NCBI GenBank assembly: GCA_040506775.1
Contig: JBEVWC010000002.1
Coordinates: 248,001-312,000 of the forward strand
DNA from: Thiodiazotropha sp040506775
GTDB lineage: Bacteria; Pseudomonadota; Gammaproteobacteria; Chromatiales; Chromatiaceae
Reading direction: 5' to 3'
Length of the DNA stretch: 64,000 nt
Under the pieces are notes generated by a model. That model saw only the letters and a program-made list of their open reading frames with translations. It was not told the origin of the DNA and did no database searches. Within the stretch, counting starts at the first letter, position 1, and every line of letters starts with the position of its first letter. A program made the translations under genes and the position numbers. Below, piece by piece: positions 17,619 to 26,813 of the stretch.

Positions 17619-18086
17619 ATGGCTATAGAAATAGAGCGTAAGTTCCTGGTTATCAATGATAACTGGAAGAATGGCGTGATCAGTCAAGCCACCATCAAAC
17701 AGGGTTACCTGGCCACCACCGAGCAGGCCAGTGTGCGTGTCCGGGTGGATGGCGAGCAGGCCAACCTGAATATCAAGGGCACCACGGTGGGAATCAGCCG
17801 GCGGGAGTATGAATATCCGATTCCTATGGAACATGCTGAGGAGATGCTCGATCACCTGGTCAGTGGAGCGGTGATCGACAAGGTCCGCTACAAGGTCAGA
17901 GTTGCTGAACATGTCTGGGACCTGGACCTTTTTCTGGGCGCCAACGAAGGGCTGATCGTGGCGGAAGTCGAGTTGAGTCATGAGGGTGAAGGATTCGAGA
18001 TGCCTGATTGGGTGGGTGAAGAAGTCTCCGGGGATATCCGCTATTACAATGCCAGCCTGGTGACCCATCCCTTTTGCGACTGGTAA
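17619..18086 (+). CDS. CYTH-domain protein (inorganic triphosphatase family)
   Basis: A 155-residue single-domain triphosphate-tunnel protein. The signature ExExK is at the N-terminus (IEIERKFLV), followed by paired basic residues on the barrel strands (RVRVDG, NLNIKG, RREYEY) and acidic residues near the end (LIVAEVEL). Stand-alone members hydrolyse tripolyphosphate or thiamine triphosphate; the physiological substrate here is unknown. The ATG follows the rlmD stop directly. Confidence 0.88.
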   Translation: MAIEIERKFLVINDNWKNGVISQATIKQGYLATTEQASVRVRVDGEQANLNIKGTTVGISRREYEYPIPMEHAEEMLDHLVSGAVIDKVRYKVRVAEHVWDLDLFLGANEGLIVAEVELSHEGEGFEMPDWVGEEVSGDIRYYNASLVTHPFCDW

Positions 18087-18090
18087 TGCC

Positions 18091-19656
18091 ATGATCGGCT
18101 GGCGTCAGCTGCTGCTGTGGGGCGCCCTGACGCTTCTGAGTGCCTGCCAGGATTCCCAGCATCAATCCCGGCAACAACCGATTCGCATGGCGCTGTCGAC
18201 CGTTCCGCTCAACCTGGATCCCCGCTTCGCCACGGACGCCACCTCTGAGAGGATCAACCGGCTGCTCTATCAACGCCTGGTTGAGTTCAATGATCGAAGT
18301 ATGCCGGTTCCGGGTATTGCGACCTGGGAACGGATTACACCGAAACACTATCGTTTTCACCTCACCTCTGAGCGCGCAAGCTTTGCACACGGCCGAATGC
18401 TCGATGCATGGGATGTGGTGGAAACCTATCGCCAGGTGCTGGATCCTGACAACGGATCACCAAAACGGGCGGCACTCCGCCTCATATCAAGCGTCGATGC
18501 CCCGGATCAGCAAACGGTTGAATTCACACTCGAGCGTGAAGACCCCCTGTTCCCGGCCTACCTGACCCTCGATATCCTGCCTGCGGACCTGATCCGCTCG
18601 GGTCATGATTTTTCCACCCGGCCGGTGGGTAGCGGGGGCTTCGAGTTCAGCGCCTGGCCGGAACCGGGCAGGATCCAAATGCAACGCCGTCGGGATGGCC
18701 GGTTGTTCGAGATGGTGGCCGTGAAGAACCCCACTGTCCGGGTCCTGAAGCTGTTGCGCGGTGAGGTCGATCTGCTGCAAAGCGATCTGTCCCCGGAGTT
18801 GACCGCCTACCTGCGCAGCCGGGATGAGGTTGTCGTCAGTCAACGTCCCGGCAGCAACTTCACCTATCTCGGAGTCAACTACGCAGACCCGGCCACCGGG
18901 AATCTCCAGGTGCGCCGTGCCATTGCTTATGCCATCGACCGAGCGGCGATCATCCAGGGGGTGATGCGCGGTTCCGCCCGACCGGCTGAATCCCTGTTTC
19001 CGGCCGGGCATTGGGCCGGTACCGTACTTTCCGGGTACCGCCATGATCCGGACAAGGCGCGGACACTGTTGGCGGAGATGGGATATACCCCGGATCATCC
19101 CTTGAGGCTCACTTACAAAACCTCCAGTGATCCCTTCCGTGTGCGTCTCGCCACCATCATTCAGAGCCAGTTACGGGATGTGGGCATCTCCGTACAGGTG
19201 CGCAGTTACGATTGGGGCACCTTTTTCGGTGACATCAAACAAGGCAATTTTCAGCTCTACAGCCTCACCTGGGTGGGACTGCGCACCCCGGACATCTACC
19301 GCGAGATCTTCGCCACCGATGCGGTGCCACCGAATGGCGCCAACCGCGGCCGCTACAGTAACCCCAGGGTTGATGCCTGGCTGGATGAAACCCGCAACGG
19401 CCTGGATCTGAGCGGGCAGGCGGAACGCTATCGGCACATCGCCGAAGCGGTGCATCGGGATCTGCCTTACATACCCCTCTGGTACGAGGATCAGATCCTG
19501 GCTCACAGCCGGCGTGTAACCGGGTATGATTTGAGCAGTGACGGCAATTACGACGGGCTCGAACAGATTCACCTGGTTGAAAGCCCTGAATTGACGATGT
19601 CTGACAACTCGGAATCGATTTCACTGCAACTTTCAGGGAGTCGCTCGGTTGAGTGA
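18091..19656 (+). CDS. Peptide-type ABC transporter substrate-binding lipoprotein
   Basis: Family 5 (DppA/OppA-type) solute-binding protein of 521 residues. The N-terminus is a lipoprotein signal with a lipobox LLSAC at residues 15-19, predicting lipid anchoring in the periplasm. Typical features are LNLDPRFATDATSERIN, VGSGGFEF, RRAIAYAIDRAAII and DIYREIF in the second lobe. It starts four bases after the CYTH gene and overlaps the next gene by 8 bases. Because an L,D-transpeptidase is embedded in the operon, murein peptides are a plausible ligand, which is inference only. Confidence 0.9.
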   Translation: MIGWRQLLLWGALTLLSACQDSQHQSRQQPIRMALSTVPLNLDPRFATDATSERINRLLYQRLVEFNDRSMPVPGIATWERITPKHYRFHLTSERASFAHGRMLDAWDVVETYRQVLDPDNGSPKRAALRLISSVDAPDQQTVEFTLEREDPLFPAYLTLDILPADLIRSGHDFSTRPVGSGGFEFSAWPEPGRIQMQRRRDGRLFEMVAVKNPTVRVLKLLRGEVDLLQSDLSPELTAYLRSRDEVVVSQRPGSNFTYLGVNYADPATGNLQVRRAIAYAIDRAAIIQGVMRGSARPAESLFPAGHWAGTVLSGYRHDPDKARTLLAEMGYTPDHPLRLTYKTSSDPFRVRLATIIQSQLRDVGISVQVRSYDWGTFFGDIKQGNFQLYSLTWVGLRTPDIYREIFATDAVPPNGANRGRYSNPRVDAWLDETRNGLDLSGQAERYRHIAEAVHRDLPYIPLWYEDQILAHSRRVTGYDLSSDGNYDGLEQIHLVESPELTMSDNSESISLQLSGSRSVE

Positions 19657-20164
19657 ATATCCTGCCAAACAACCCACATCGGGACACCGGCAACTGCGTG
19701 TCGATCTGGCATCCCAGACCCTGCTGGGTCTGCAGGATGGTCGGGTTGTCCTGCGCTTTGCCGTGTCCACGGGAAAAAACGGTGCCGGTGAAGCCAACGG
19801 CAGCGGCTGCACGCCCAGGGGACATCATCGGGTCCGCCTGAAGATCGGTGCTGGCTGCGCGGAGAATACGGTGTTCGTGGGGCGTCGGCCCAGCGGTGAA
19901 ATCTACACGCCTGTCCTGGCCCGGCAGGCACCCGAGCGGGATTGGATCCTGACCCGCATCCTCTGGCTTACCGGCGCCCAACCGGGGTACAACCGGGGCG
20001 GATCGGTGGATACCCTGCGCCGCTATATCTACATTCACGGCACCCCGGATACTGAGCCCATGGGTGTGGCGGCCTCCCATGGCTGCATTCGCATGCGAAA
20101 CCGGGATCTGATGCAGGTTTTCGACTGGGTGGAGCCGGGAACACCGGTGGAGATCGTCGGCTGA
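19649..20164 (+). CDS. L,D-transpeptidase (YkuD) domain protein
   Basis: A 171-residue protein whose second half is the YkuD catalytic core: His in IYIHGTPDTE and the nucleophile Cys in ASHGCIRMRNRDL. The family crosslinks peptidoglycan or attaches lipoproteins using a cysteine nucleophile. The start is a TTG overlapping the preceding stop codon. No signal peptide or membrane anchor is visible, which is odd for an enzyme acting on murein and suggests either cytoplasmic action on recycled muropeptides or non-classical export. Its stop overlaps the ATG of the permease gene, so translation is coupled with the transporter. Confidence 0.88.
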   Translation: MSEYPAKQPTSGHRQLRVDLASQTLLGLQDGRVVLRFAVSTGKNGAGEANGSGCTPRGHHRVRLKIGAGCAENTVFVGRRPSGEIYTPVLARQAPERDWILTRILWLTGAQPGYNRGGSVDTLRRYIYIHGTPDTEPMGVAASHGCIRMRNRDLMQVFDWVEPGTPVEIVG

Positions 20165-21087
20165 TGGGACATTTCCTGCTCTCACGCCTGAGCAGCGCCT
20201 TGCTGGCCACCCTGGGGGTGGTGCTGCTGGTGTTTTTCCTGATCCATCTGGTACCCGGTGATCCGGTGGATGTGATGCTGGGCGAATCCGCCCGGCCCGC
20301 TGATCGGGCCGCATTGCGCGCCCGTCTGGGACTGGATCAATCGATACCGCAACAGTTGAGCGAATACTTCACGGGTCTGATCCGGCTGGACCTGGGCACT
20401 TCCCTGCATAACCGTCAGCCGGTCAGCCAACTGCTCGCGCAACGTATTCCGGCCACCCTGGAACTGGCCTCGGCGGCACTCATCGTGGCGCTCATGCTGG
20501 CACTGCCACTGGGCATTCTCGCGGCGCTGAAGCGGGGTCAGGGTTGGGACTGGGGCGCCATGGGATTCTCCATGCTGGGTGCGGCGATTCCCAACTTTTG
20601 GCTGGGACCCCTGTTGATCATGCTGTTCTCATTGTGGCTGGGATGGACCCCGGTGAGCGGCCGTGAGGGGGCGTCGAGCCTGCTCCTGCCGGCCTTGACA
20701 CTGGGAACCTCATTGGCGGCGATTCTGGCGCGCATGGTGCGCAGCAGTCTCCTCGAAGTGCTCGGTGAGGATTTTGTGCGTACCGCACGAGCCAAGGGTC
20801 TCGGCGAGTGGCAGGTGGTCTGGCATCACGCGATGCGCAACGCCTGGCTACCGGTACTGACCCTGGTCGGATTGCAGTTGGGTGCACTGTTGGGTGGGGC
20901 CGTGGTGACCGAGGTGGTGTTCGACTGGCCGGGAATCGGTTCTCTGTTGATCGATGCCATACAGCAACGGGATTACCCGGTCGTGCAGGGGTGCGTGTTG
21001 CTGATCAGTCTGACCTATGTGAGCGTGAACACCCTCACCGACCTGGCCTATGCCTGGGTCGATCCCCGGATACGTCTGGATGGCTGA
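20164..21087 (+). CDS. Peptide ABC transporter permease, DppB/OppB type
   Basis: Inner-membrane permease with the DppB N-terminal signature VVLLVFFLIHLVPGDPVDVM and six predicted spans. The EAA loop that contacts the ATPase is DFVRTARAKGLGEWQVVWHH. The C-terminal VVTEVVFDWPGIGSLLIDAI is typical. The 307-residue length is normal. It overlaps the L,D-transpeptidase gene by one base and the next permease by 8 bases. No ATP-binding subunit gene follows in this operon. Confidence 0.93.
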   Translation: MGHFLLSRLSSALLATLGVVLLVFFLIHLVPGDPVDVMLGESARPADRAALRARLGLDQSIPQQLSEYFTGLIRLDLGTSLHNRQPVSQLLAQRIPATLELASAALIVALMLALPLGILAALKRGQGWDWGAMGFSMLGAAIPNFWLGPLLIMLFSLWLGWTPVSGREGASSLLLPALTLGTSLAAILARMVRSSLLEVLGEDFVRTARAKGLGEWQVVWHHAMRNAWLPVLTLVGLQLGALLGGAVVTEVVFDWPGIGSLLIDAIQQRDYPVVQGCVLLISLTYVSVNTLTDLAYAWVDPRIRLDG

Positions 21088-21880
21088 GACTACACGGCGC
21101 TGGCTGCCTCTGCTGCCGATACTCCTGTGGGCTCTGGCGGCGCTGAGCGCGGATCTTGCCGGTGAGCCCGCCGCACGCATTCATCTCCAGCAAATTCTCG
21201 ATCCACCCGGCGGGGGATCGCTTCTCGGCTTTGACGATCTGGGACGCCCGATCCTCTACCGGCTCTGGTCCGGGGCTCAGATCTCCTTCCTGGTGGCTTT
21301 CGGGGTGGTAACCCTGTCTCTGCTGATCGGTACCCTGGTGGGGTTGGTCGCGGGCTATCGGGGGGGCTGGATGGATCTGCTGCTGATGCGCATCGTCGAC
21401 GTGTTTCTGGCGTTTCCCGGGATCCTCCTGGCAATTGCTCTCGCGGGTGTGATGGGCCCCGGCATCGACAACCTGATCATCGCCCTCTCCGCGGTGGGGT
21501 GGGTAGGGTATGCCCGCCTGGCCAGGGGCCAGGTGCTGTCGCTCAAGCAGCGCGAGCATGTGACCGCGGCACAAGCCCTGGGCATTCCCGGATGGCGGAT
21601 CCTGGGTCGGCACATCCTGCCCTTGCTGGGTGCGCCCCTGATCGTCGAGGCCACGTTCGGGCTGGCAGGCACGGTGATTGCGGAGGCGGGGCTATCCTAC
21701 CTGGGCTTGGGGGTTCAGCCGCCCCAGGCGTCCTGGGGCAGCATGATCCGGGACGGGGCAAGCTACATGCTGATGGCGCCCCACATGGTACTCGCCCCGG
21801 GTGTGGCGATCATGCTGGTGGTACTGTCCCTCAACCTGATTGGGGACCAGCTGCGGGATTGGCTGGATCACCGAATCTGA
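21080..21880 (+). CDS. Peptide ABC transporter permease, DppC/OppC type
   Basis: Second permease of the importer, 266 residues from the ATG at 21080 (MAETTRRWLPLLPI). The DppC hallmarks are LLGFDDLGRPILYRLWSGAQ, the EAA loop HVTAAQALGIPGWRILGRH and GLSYLGLGVQPPQASWGSMI. It has the expected N-terminal span before the large periplasmic loop. The operon ends here. The ATPase subunits must be encoded elsewhere, or the permeases share an ATPase with another system. Confidence 0.92.
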   Translation: MAETTRRWLPLLPILLWALAALSADLAGEPAARIHLQQILDPPGGGSLLGFDDLGRPILYRLWSGAQISFLVAFGVVTLSLLIGTLVGLVAGYRGGWMDLLLMRIVDVFLAFPGILLAIALAGVMGPGIDNLIIALSAVGWVGYARLARGQVLSLKQREHVTAAQALGIPGWRILGRHILPLLGAPLIVEATFGLAGTVIAEAGLSYLGLGVQPPQASWGSMIRDGASYMLMAPHMVLAPGVAIMLVVLSLNLIGDQLRDWLDHRI

Positions 21881-22015
21881 TGTCACAACCGGGCCCATGA
21901 GCCCAGGTGAACACAGGGTTGAAAGGTTCGCTGCGGCGTGTGAAATCCATTTCAAAATACTCCACAGTCCTGTCGTTCTGTGCTTGTTGAGCAAATGTAG
22001 TGATTGGCGGAGCGA

Positions 22016-22423
22016 TCACTGAACAAAAAAAGTCGTGAAGAACAGCCCCTCGACCGCGTTTTTGTGTTCCAGTGTCTGCATCAGTTTGTCGATTTCCGAG
22101 AGGGCCTGCTTGCGCAGCGCCTCTTTCCCCTCAGTGGTTTTCAGTTCGGCACCGTTCTGCTCCGACAGCAACAGCAGCAGTGAGTGACGGATCGCGGGCC
22201 CGTGCTGATTGAGGATTTCCAGAAAGGCCTCATCCTTGGTCATGAGCTGAATGTCACAACGGATGTATTTCCCGCCGCTGGCGAGATTGGCCACCAGGGA
22301 GGGCTTGATCTGGTAGTAGCTGATGACCTTGGGCGGCTCCTCTTCATCCGCGGACCATAGTGGCTGGGCCGACAACAGGAGCAGGCCGGCGATCAGATAT
22401 CGGGTCAATTTTTTAATTGGCAT
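22016..22423 (-). CDS. FliL-like exported protein
   Basis: A 135-residue protein with a clear signal peptide (LIAGLLLLSAQPLWSADEEE) and a domain resembling the FliL periplasmic region: YYQIKPSLVANL at the start and GPAIRHSLLLLLSEQ in the middle, ending with a KNAVEGLFFTTFFVQ-like terminus. FliL supports flagellar motor function, but no flagellar gene is near and the transmembrane anchor is replaced by a cleavable signal. It is probably a non-flagellar paralogue of unknown role. It is convergent with the permease operon. Confidence 0.72.
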   Translation of the reverse strand: MPIKKLTRYLIAGLLLLSAQPLWSADEEEPPKVISYYQIKPSLVANLASGGKYIRCDIQLMTKDEAFLEILNQHGPAIRHSLLLLLSEQNGAELKTTEGKEALRKQALSEIDKLMQTLEHKNAVEGLFFTTFFVQ

Positions 22424-22715
22424 GGCTTCGATTTTGCTTACTGGGAATGGATTCGGGGTCTATCAGGTTTGCGGCATCATTCCCCATCTCTTGACCCGAA
22501 ACATCTAAGAGTGGAACGCCTGCCGGACGCAAATTGTACCGGGAGTGGCAACCCTGTTCCGGCAAGCTGATTCTTGCAGTCACTAAGCAATTGAATTACA
22601 AAAGACCGCTCACCCAACATCCAACAGGATCAACAACCATGTGCCATACATTGCCCGATGCTCATCGCGGCAGAGAAATCCCGGAGTTCGTGCATCGGTT
22701 CAGGAGGCAGGGCGA

Positions 22716-23765
22716 ATGAGTCTCGGACCTGTAATGCTTGATCTTGAGGGCAGCCGCCTTTCGGATGAGGAGCGTTTGCTGCTCAAGCATCCTGCCGTGG
22801 GTGGCGTGATTCTGTTCACACGAAACTATCAGTCCATGACGCAATTGCGGCAACTCTGCCAGGAGATCCATGAGGCCCGTAGTCCCCACCTGTTGATTGC
22901 AGTGGATCATGAAGGGGGTCGCGTACAGCGTTTCCGGGATGAATTCACCCAGTTGCCACCTGCGGCCTGGTATGGCGAGCAGTATGAGAAACATCCGGAT
23001 AGGGGCATCCGATTGGCCGAACAGGGTGGTTGGCTGATGGCCATGGAGTTGCGCAGCTGTGGCGTCGATTTCAGCTTTGCTCCGGTTCTGGACCTTGGTC
23101 ACGGCGTGAGCGAGGTGATCGGTGACCGGGCCTTCTCCCGGCGTCCTGAGGTCGTGTCACGCCTGGCTCAGGCCTGGATGCACGGATGTCACTCGGCCGG
23201 GATGGCGGTGGTGGGTAAGCACTTTCCCGGTCATGGCGGGGTGGCAGAGGATTCTCATCTGGCTCTGCCGGTGGATCAGCGGCGTTTCGAGGATCTGGAA
23301 CTGGAAGACATCAGGCCCTTTGAAAACATGATTCGATCCGGTATGGAGGCGATCATGCCCGCCCACGTCATCTATCAGGGGATTGATCCCAACCTGGCGG
23401 GTTTTTCCCCGTTCTGGCTGAAAACCGTGTTACGTAAACAACTGGGCTTCCAGGGCGTGATCTTCAGTGATGATCTCAATATGGCCGCCGCTCAGGAGGC
23501 GGGGGATTATGGAGAGCGGGCCATGGCTGCACTCGAAGCCGGTTGTGATATGGTTCTGATCTGCAACAATCGTCCTGCCGCCCGCCAGGTGCTCGAACGG
23601 CTCGAGGATCACGATGATCCCGCCGCGCATGTGCGGCTGGTGCGGATGCATGGTCGAAAGCCCGTCACCTGGCAGCAGATGCACCTCGATCCGCGCTGGA
23701 AACAGGCGGTCGAGCAACTCACCCCAGCGGAAAATGTCGCTAGTCTGGATCTGCCCCTGGATTGA
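22716..23765 (+). CDS. nagZ: Beta-N-acetylhexosaminidase
   Basis: Cytoplasmic family-3 glycosidase that removes GlcNAc from anhydro-muropeptides during peptidoglycan recycling. The start at 22716 (MSLGPVMLDLEG) has AGGAGG at 22702-22707; longer in-frame starts upstream are unlikely. Motifs are AVDHEGGRVQRF, the catalytic dyad loop GKHFPGHGGVAEDSHLALP and the nucleophile Asp in IFSDDLNMAAA. The 349-residue length is typical of the single-domain gammaproteobacterial NagZ. Confidence 0.96.
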   Translation: MSLGPVMLDLEGSRLSDEERLLLKHPAVGGVILFTRNYQSMTQLRQLCQEIHEARSPHLLIAVDHEGGRVQRFRDEFTQLPPAAWYGEQYEKHPDRGIRLAEQGGWLMAMELRSCGVDFSFAPVLDLGHGVSEVIGDRAFSRRPEVVSRLAQAWMHGCHSAGMAVVGKHFPGHGGVAEDSHLALPVDQRRFEDLELEDIRPFENMIRSGMEAIMPAHVIYQGIDPNLAGFSPFWLKTVLRKQLGFQGVIFSDDLNMAAAQEAGDYGERAMAALEAGCDMVLICNNRPAARQVLERLEDHDDPAAHVRLVRMHGRKPVTWQQMHLDPRWKQAVEQLTPAENVASLDLPLD

Positions 23766-23812
23766 AACGGGCCGCTGTAACCACTTAGCGAAGAGGAGTC
23801 GAGACAGACCTT

Positions 23813-24385
23813 ATGGCCATCACACCACAACAAGCCTCCGAGGCACTGGCGACTGCCGACATGCTCTACTCCCAGGCTGAAGTGGAGCATGCCTTTGATC
23901 GCATGGCGTTGGAGATTACCGGTAAACTCTCCACCAGGAACCCCCTGGTGCTGTGTATCCTGAACGGCGCTTTGATTCCCGCGGGACATCTGCTGACCCG
24001 GTTGCATTTTCCTTTGCGCCAGGATTACGTCCATGCAACCCGCTATCGAGGCGACATCACCGGCGCCGAGTTGGAATGGATCGGCCGCCCAAGCAGTTCA
24101 CTGCAGGGTGAAACCGTTTTGGTGATCGACGACATACTCGATCAGGGCATCACCCTGGAAGCCATCGTCAGGGCCTGTCGAGAAGCCGGTGCTGCAGAGG
24201 TTTACTCCGCCGTGATGGTGGAAAAACTGCATGATCGGGGTAACGGCTTTCGCGCGGATTTTGTCGGTCTTGAGGTTGAGGATCGCTATGTGTTCGGCTT
24301 CGGCATGGACTACATGGAATATCATCGGAACCTGCCGGCCATCTATGCAATGGGTCATCAGTCATTAGCGTCCTCTGATAATTAG
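23813..24385 (+). CDS. hpt: Hypoxanthine-guanine phosphoribosyltransferase-type enzyme
   Basis: A 190-residue type I phosphoribosyltransferase. The PRPP-binding loop is VLVIDDILDQGITLEAI, and the purine-side strand near the end includes DFVGLEVEDRYVFGFGMDY. A homologue lies between nagZ and mtnP in many gammaproteobacteria, as here, and salvages purine bases to nucleotides. The neighbouring mtnP releases a purine base, so the two can work in sequence. The exact base preference cannot be read from the sequence. Confidence 0.9.
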   Translation: MAITPQQASEALATADMLYSQAEVEHAFDRMALEITGKLSTRNPLVLCILNGALIPAGHLLTRLHFPLRQDYVHATRYRGDITGAELEWIGRPSSSLQGETVLVIDDILDQGITLEAIVRACREAGAAEVYSAVMVEKLHDRGNGFRADFVGLEVEDRYVFGFGMDYMEYHRNLPAIYAMGHQSLASSDN

Positions 24386-24610
24386 TAAAAACCCTAACGA
24401 TGATGCTATATCCACTAGGGATATCCCTGCTTAATTTCCTTGAAAAAGCGTAGAAATATTAAGCGTCTATTGCCATTTACAGGCAAATGGGTCAAGCTTC
24501 CTAACAAGCATGAGACAACCCGGCGAAGATCGGGCGACATTGCGGTTTCCAGCAAATTTCTTGATTCCGAAACATCGCGGAACAGGACCATCTTTGAAGG
24601 AGGGTAGAGA

Positions 24611-25051
24611 GTGAGTACATTGGAAAATCTGCGCGGTAGCCATACCGATATGCAGGAGATCATCAGTGACCTGAGAGCCATGATGACCAGGGAGCAGTTG
24701 AGCATTCGCCCTACTGCCATGACAGCGCACAAGCTGATCTGTGATCTGGCCGATAAGATGAAGGACCACATGATTGAGCAGGACCGGGGTATCTATCCCG
24801 ATCTGCTGACTCATCAGGATCCTAAACTCAAGTCGATGGCCTGGGGGTTTCTTAATGGCCAGAAACCCATGCGCAAACAGTTCGAGCAATACCACAACAA
24901 ATGGCTCAAGAACTGCGATTTCAACTTCAGTGAGGATTTCATTGCGGACACCTTTGAAATCTTCGACATGATCGAAGATCGCATACAGCGCGAAGAGACA
25001 ATCCTGATACCTACATTGGAGAAATCCGGGGTTTTTGCCCGGGCCATGTAG
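24611..25051 (+). CDS. Hemerythrin-like metal-binding protein
   Basis: A 146-residue four-helix bundle with hemerythrin-type iron ligands in order: His (RGSHTDMQEI), HKLICDLADKMKDHMIEQD, FEQYHNKW and EDRIQREETIL. Such proteins bind O2 or NO, or serve as non-haem di-iron oxygen sensors. The start is a GTG with AAGGAGG just upstream. The gene is monocistronic, with 225 bases before it and a strong terminator after it. Confidence 0.85.
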   Translation: MSTLENLRGSHTDMQEIISDLRAMMTREQLSIRPTAMTAHKLICDLADKMKDHMIEQDRGIYPDLLTHQDPKLKSMAWGFLNGQKPMRKQFEQYHNKWLKNCDFNFSEDFIADTFEIFDMIEDRIQREETILIPTLEKSGVFARAM

Positions 25052-25075
25052 TGTTGGGATGGTGGAGGAGATGTG

Positions 25076-25100
25076 AGGGGGCTTATAGCCCCCTTTTTTT
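25076..25100 (+). terminator. Intrinsic terminator after the hemerythrin gene
   Basis: A perfect 8-bp stem (AGGGGGCT, 25076-25083; AGCCCCCT, 25087-25094) with a three-base loop is followed by seven T residues. Confidence 0.93.
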
Positions 25101-25216
25101 CGTGGCATCCTCCGACAAGACCCACTAAGATACCTCACGGACTGCAGCCCTGGAACACTTGGGACCCAGGCAGTTCAATACAGAATTCATGTATCTAAAG
25201 CAGTAGGAGGTACAAC

Positions 25217-25822
25217 ATGGGCGTATTGGTCGGGCGCGAAGCTCCGGATTTTACCGCATCCGCGGTGCTGGGCGATGGAAGCATCGTGGATGACTTCACG
25301 TTCAGTGAGGCCATCAAGGACAAGTATGCGGTGCTGTTTTTCTATCCATTGGATTTCACCTTTGTCTGTCCTTCGGAGCTGATTGCGTTTCATCACCGGC
25401 TGGATGCGTTCGTGCAGCGTCAGGTGGCTGTGGTGGGTTGTTCGGTCGACTCACACTTCACTCACAACGCCTGGCGCAACACCCCGGTCAATGATGGGGG
25501 GATAGGTCCCGTGGGCTATCCTCTGGTTGCCGATCTCAATCATGCGATCTGCAAGGCCTATGATGTGGAAACACCGGATGGCAGGGTCGCCTACCGGGGG
25601 TCTTTCCTGATCGATAAGTCCGGCATCGTGCGGCATCAGATCGTCAATGATCTGCCCCTGGGACGAAACATCGATGAGATGTTGCGTATGATCGACGCCC
25701 TGCAGTTCACCGAGGAACACGGCGAGGTCTGTCCCGCGGGTTGGAAACAGGGTGACGACGGTATGCAGGGCAGTCCGAAAGGGGTGGCTGATTATCTCGC
25801 CAGCCACGCCGATCTGCTGTGA
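25217..25822 (+). CDS. 2-Cys peroxiredoxin (AhpC/Prx1 type)
   Basis: Reduces hydrogen peroxide and organic peroxides with two cysteines. The peroxidatic Cys lies in DFTFVCPSELIAF and the resolving Cys in GEVCPAGWKQGDDGM. The N-terminus LVGREAPDFTASAVLGDG and the arginine loop RGSFLIDKSGIVRHQIVND are typical. The 201-residue length is standard for typical 2-Cys enzymes. A good AGGAGG ribosome site precedes the ATG. No reductase gene (AhpF) is adjacent, so a thioredoxin system is the likely electron donor. Confidence 0.93.
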   Translation: MGVLVGREAPDFTASAVLGDGSIVDDFTFSEAIKDKYAVLFFYPLDFTFVCPSELIAFHHRLDAFVQRQVAVVGCSVDSHFTHNAWRNTPVNDGGIGPVGYPLVADLNHAICKAYDVETPDGRVAYRGSFLIDKSGIVRHQIVNDLPLGRNIDEMLRMIDALQFTEEHGEVCPAGWKQGDDGMQGSPKGVADYLASHADLL

Positions 25823-25924
25823 TCCGATCGGGCGGATCGATAAGCGATTCGCCCGGGTGGAATCTTCGCAGGGCTATCGTCGAGAGAAACACTTAGACAG
25901 AATCAAGGTACAGTAAAACAGGGC

Positions 25925-26662
25925 ATGACCAAGATAGCCATCATCGGAGGCACCGGTCTGGACAAGATACCGGACCTGGAAATCACCCACCGTGAAGTTT
26001 CCCATACGCCTTTCGGCGACCCTTCAGCAGCCTTCACACATGGGCGGATTGCTGGTTCCGAGGTGGTTTTTCTTCCCCGGCACGGCGCCTCTCACACCAT
26101 TCCTCCGCATCGTGTCAATTACCGGGCGAACATGTGGGCGCTGCACCACCTGGGTATAGATCTGGTCATCGGTGTGGCCGCAGTGGGTGGCATTACAGAT
26201 GCAATGAAGCCGGGCAGCATTGTGGTGCCTGATCAGATCATCGACTACACATGCGGTCGTGAACACACGATCTTCGAGAGCGATTTACAGCAGGTCACGC
26301 ATATCGACTTCACCTATCCTTACTGTGAAGAACTGCGGCAGCGCCTGATTGCGGCTGCGCAAGCGAGTGGGGTGGACTGCGTCCCTCAGGGAACCTACGG
26401 GGCGACCCAGGGGCCGCGCCTCGAGACCGCTGCTGAGATCGTTCGCATGGAACGGGACGGCTGTGATATCGTGGGAATGACCGGTATGCCTGAAGCGGCT
26501 CTGGCGAGGGAGTTCAAGCTCTGTTATGCCTCCTGTGCGGTGGTGTCCAACTGGGCAGCAGGTAAACAGGCCGCGCCGATCACCATGTCAGAGATCGAAA
26601 AGCATCTCATTTCTGGCATGGAACAGGCGAAGCGATTGCTTATCGCGTTGCTTGAAAGATAG
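25925..26662 (+). CDS. mtnP: S-methyl-5'-thioinosine/thioadenosine phosphorylase
   Basis: Nucleoside phosphorylase of the MTAP/MTIP family that splits methylthio-nucleosides made by polyamine synthesis. Motifs are IIGGTGLDKI, FLPRHGASHTIPPHRVNYRAN, GTYGATQGPRLETAAEI and GMTGMPEAALAREF. The last, with the nearby SNWAAG, helps separate MTIP from human-type MTAP. The 245-residue length fits. Together with the upstream phosphoribosyltransferase it would return the purine moiety to the nucleotide pool. Confidence 0.92.
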   Translation: MTKIAIIGGTGLDKIPDLEITHREVSHTPFGDPSAAFTHGRIAGSEVVFLPRHGASHTIPPHRVNYRANMWALHHLGIDLVIGVAAVGGITDAMKPGSIVVPDQIIDYTCGREHTIFESDLQQVTHIDFTYPYCEELRQRLIAAAQASGVDCVPQGTYGATQGPRLETAAEIVRMERDGCDIVGMTGMPEAALAREFKLCYASCAVVSNWAAGKQAAPITMSEIEKHLISGMEQAKRLLIALLER

Positions 26663-26813
26663 CTGTTTTGCAGCACCGACCAAGTTCGGTGTGCACCTGG
26701 TCAGTTGATCAGGACGAGAGCTAACTGATTAATCTTTTTGGGAATATTCTTGACTTCCCTGGTTTTTGGGTAAAATGGTCGGGTGATATTCTGAACGCCA
26801 CAAGGGGGGAAAG

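Noticed and set aside
24408..24424. Inverted repeat ATATCC/GGATAT between hpt and the hemerythrin gene
   Set aside because: Only six base pairs per arm in AT-rich DNA; too likely by chance to call an operator.
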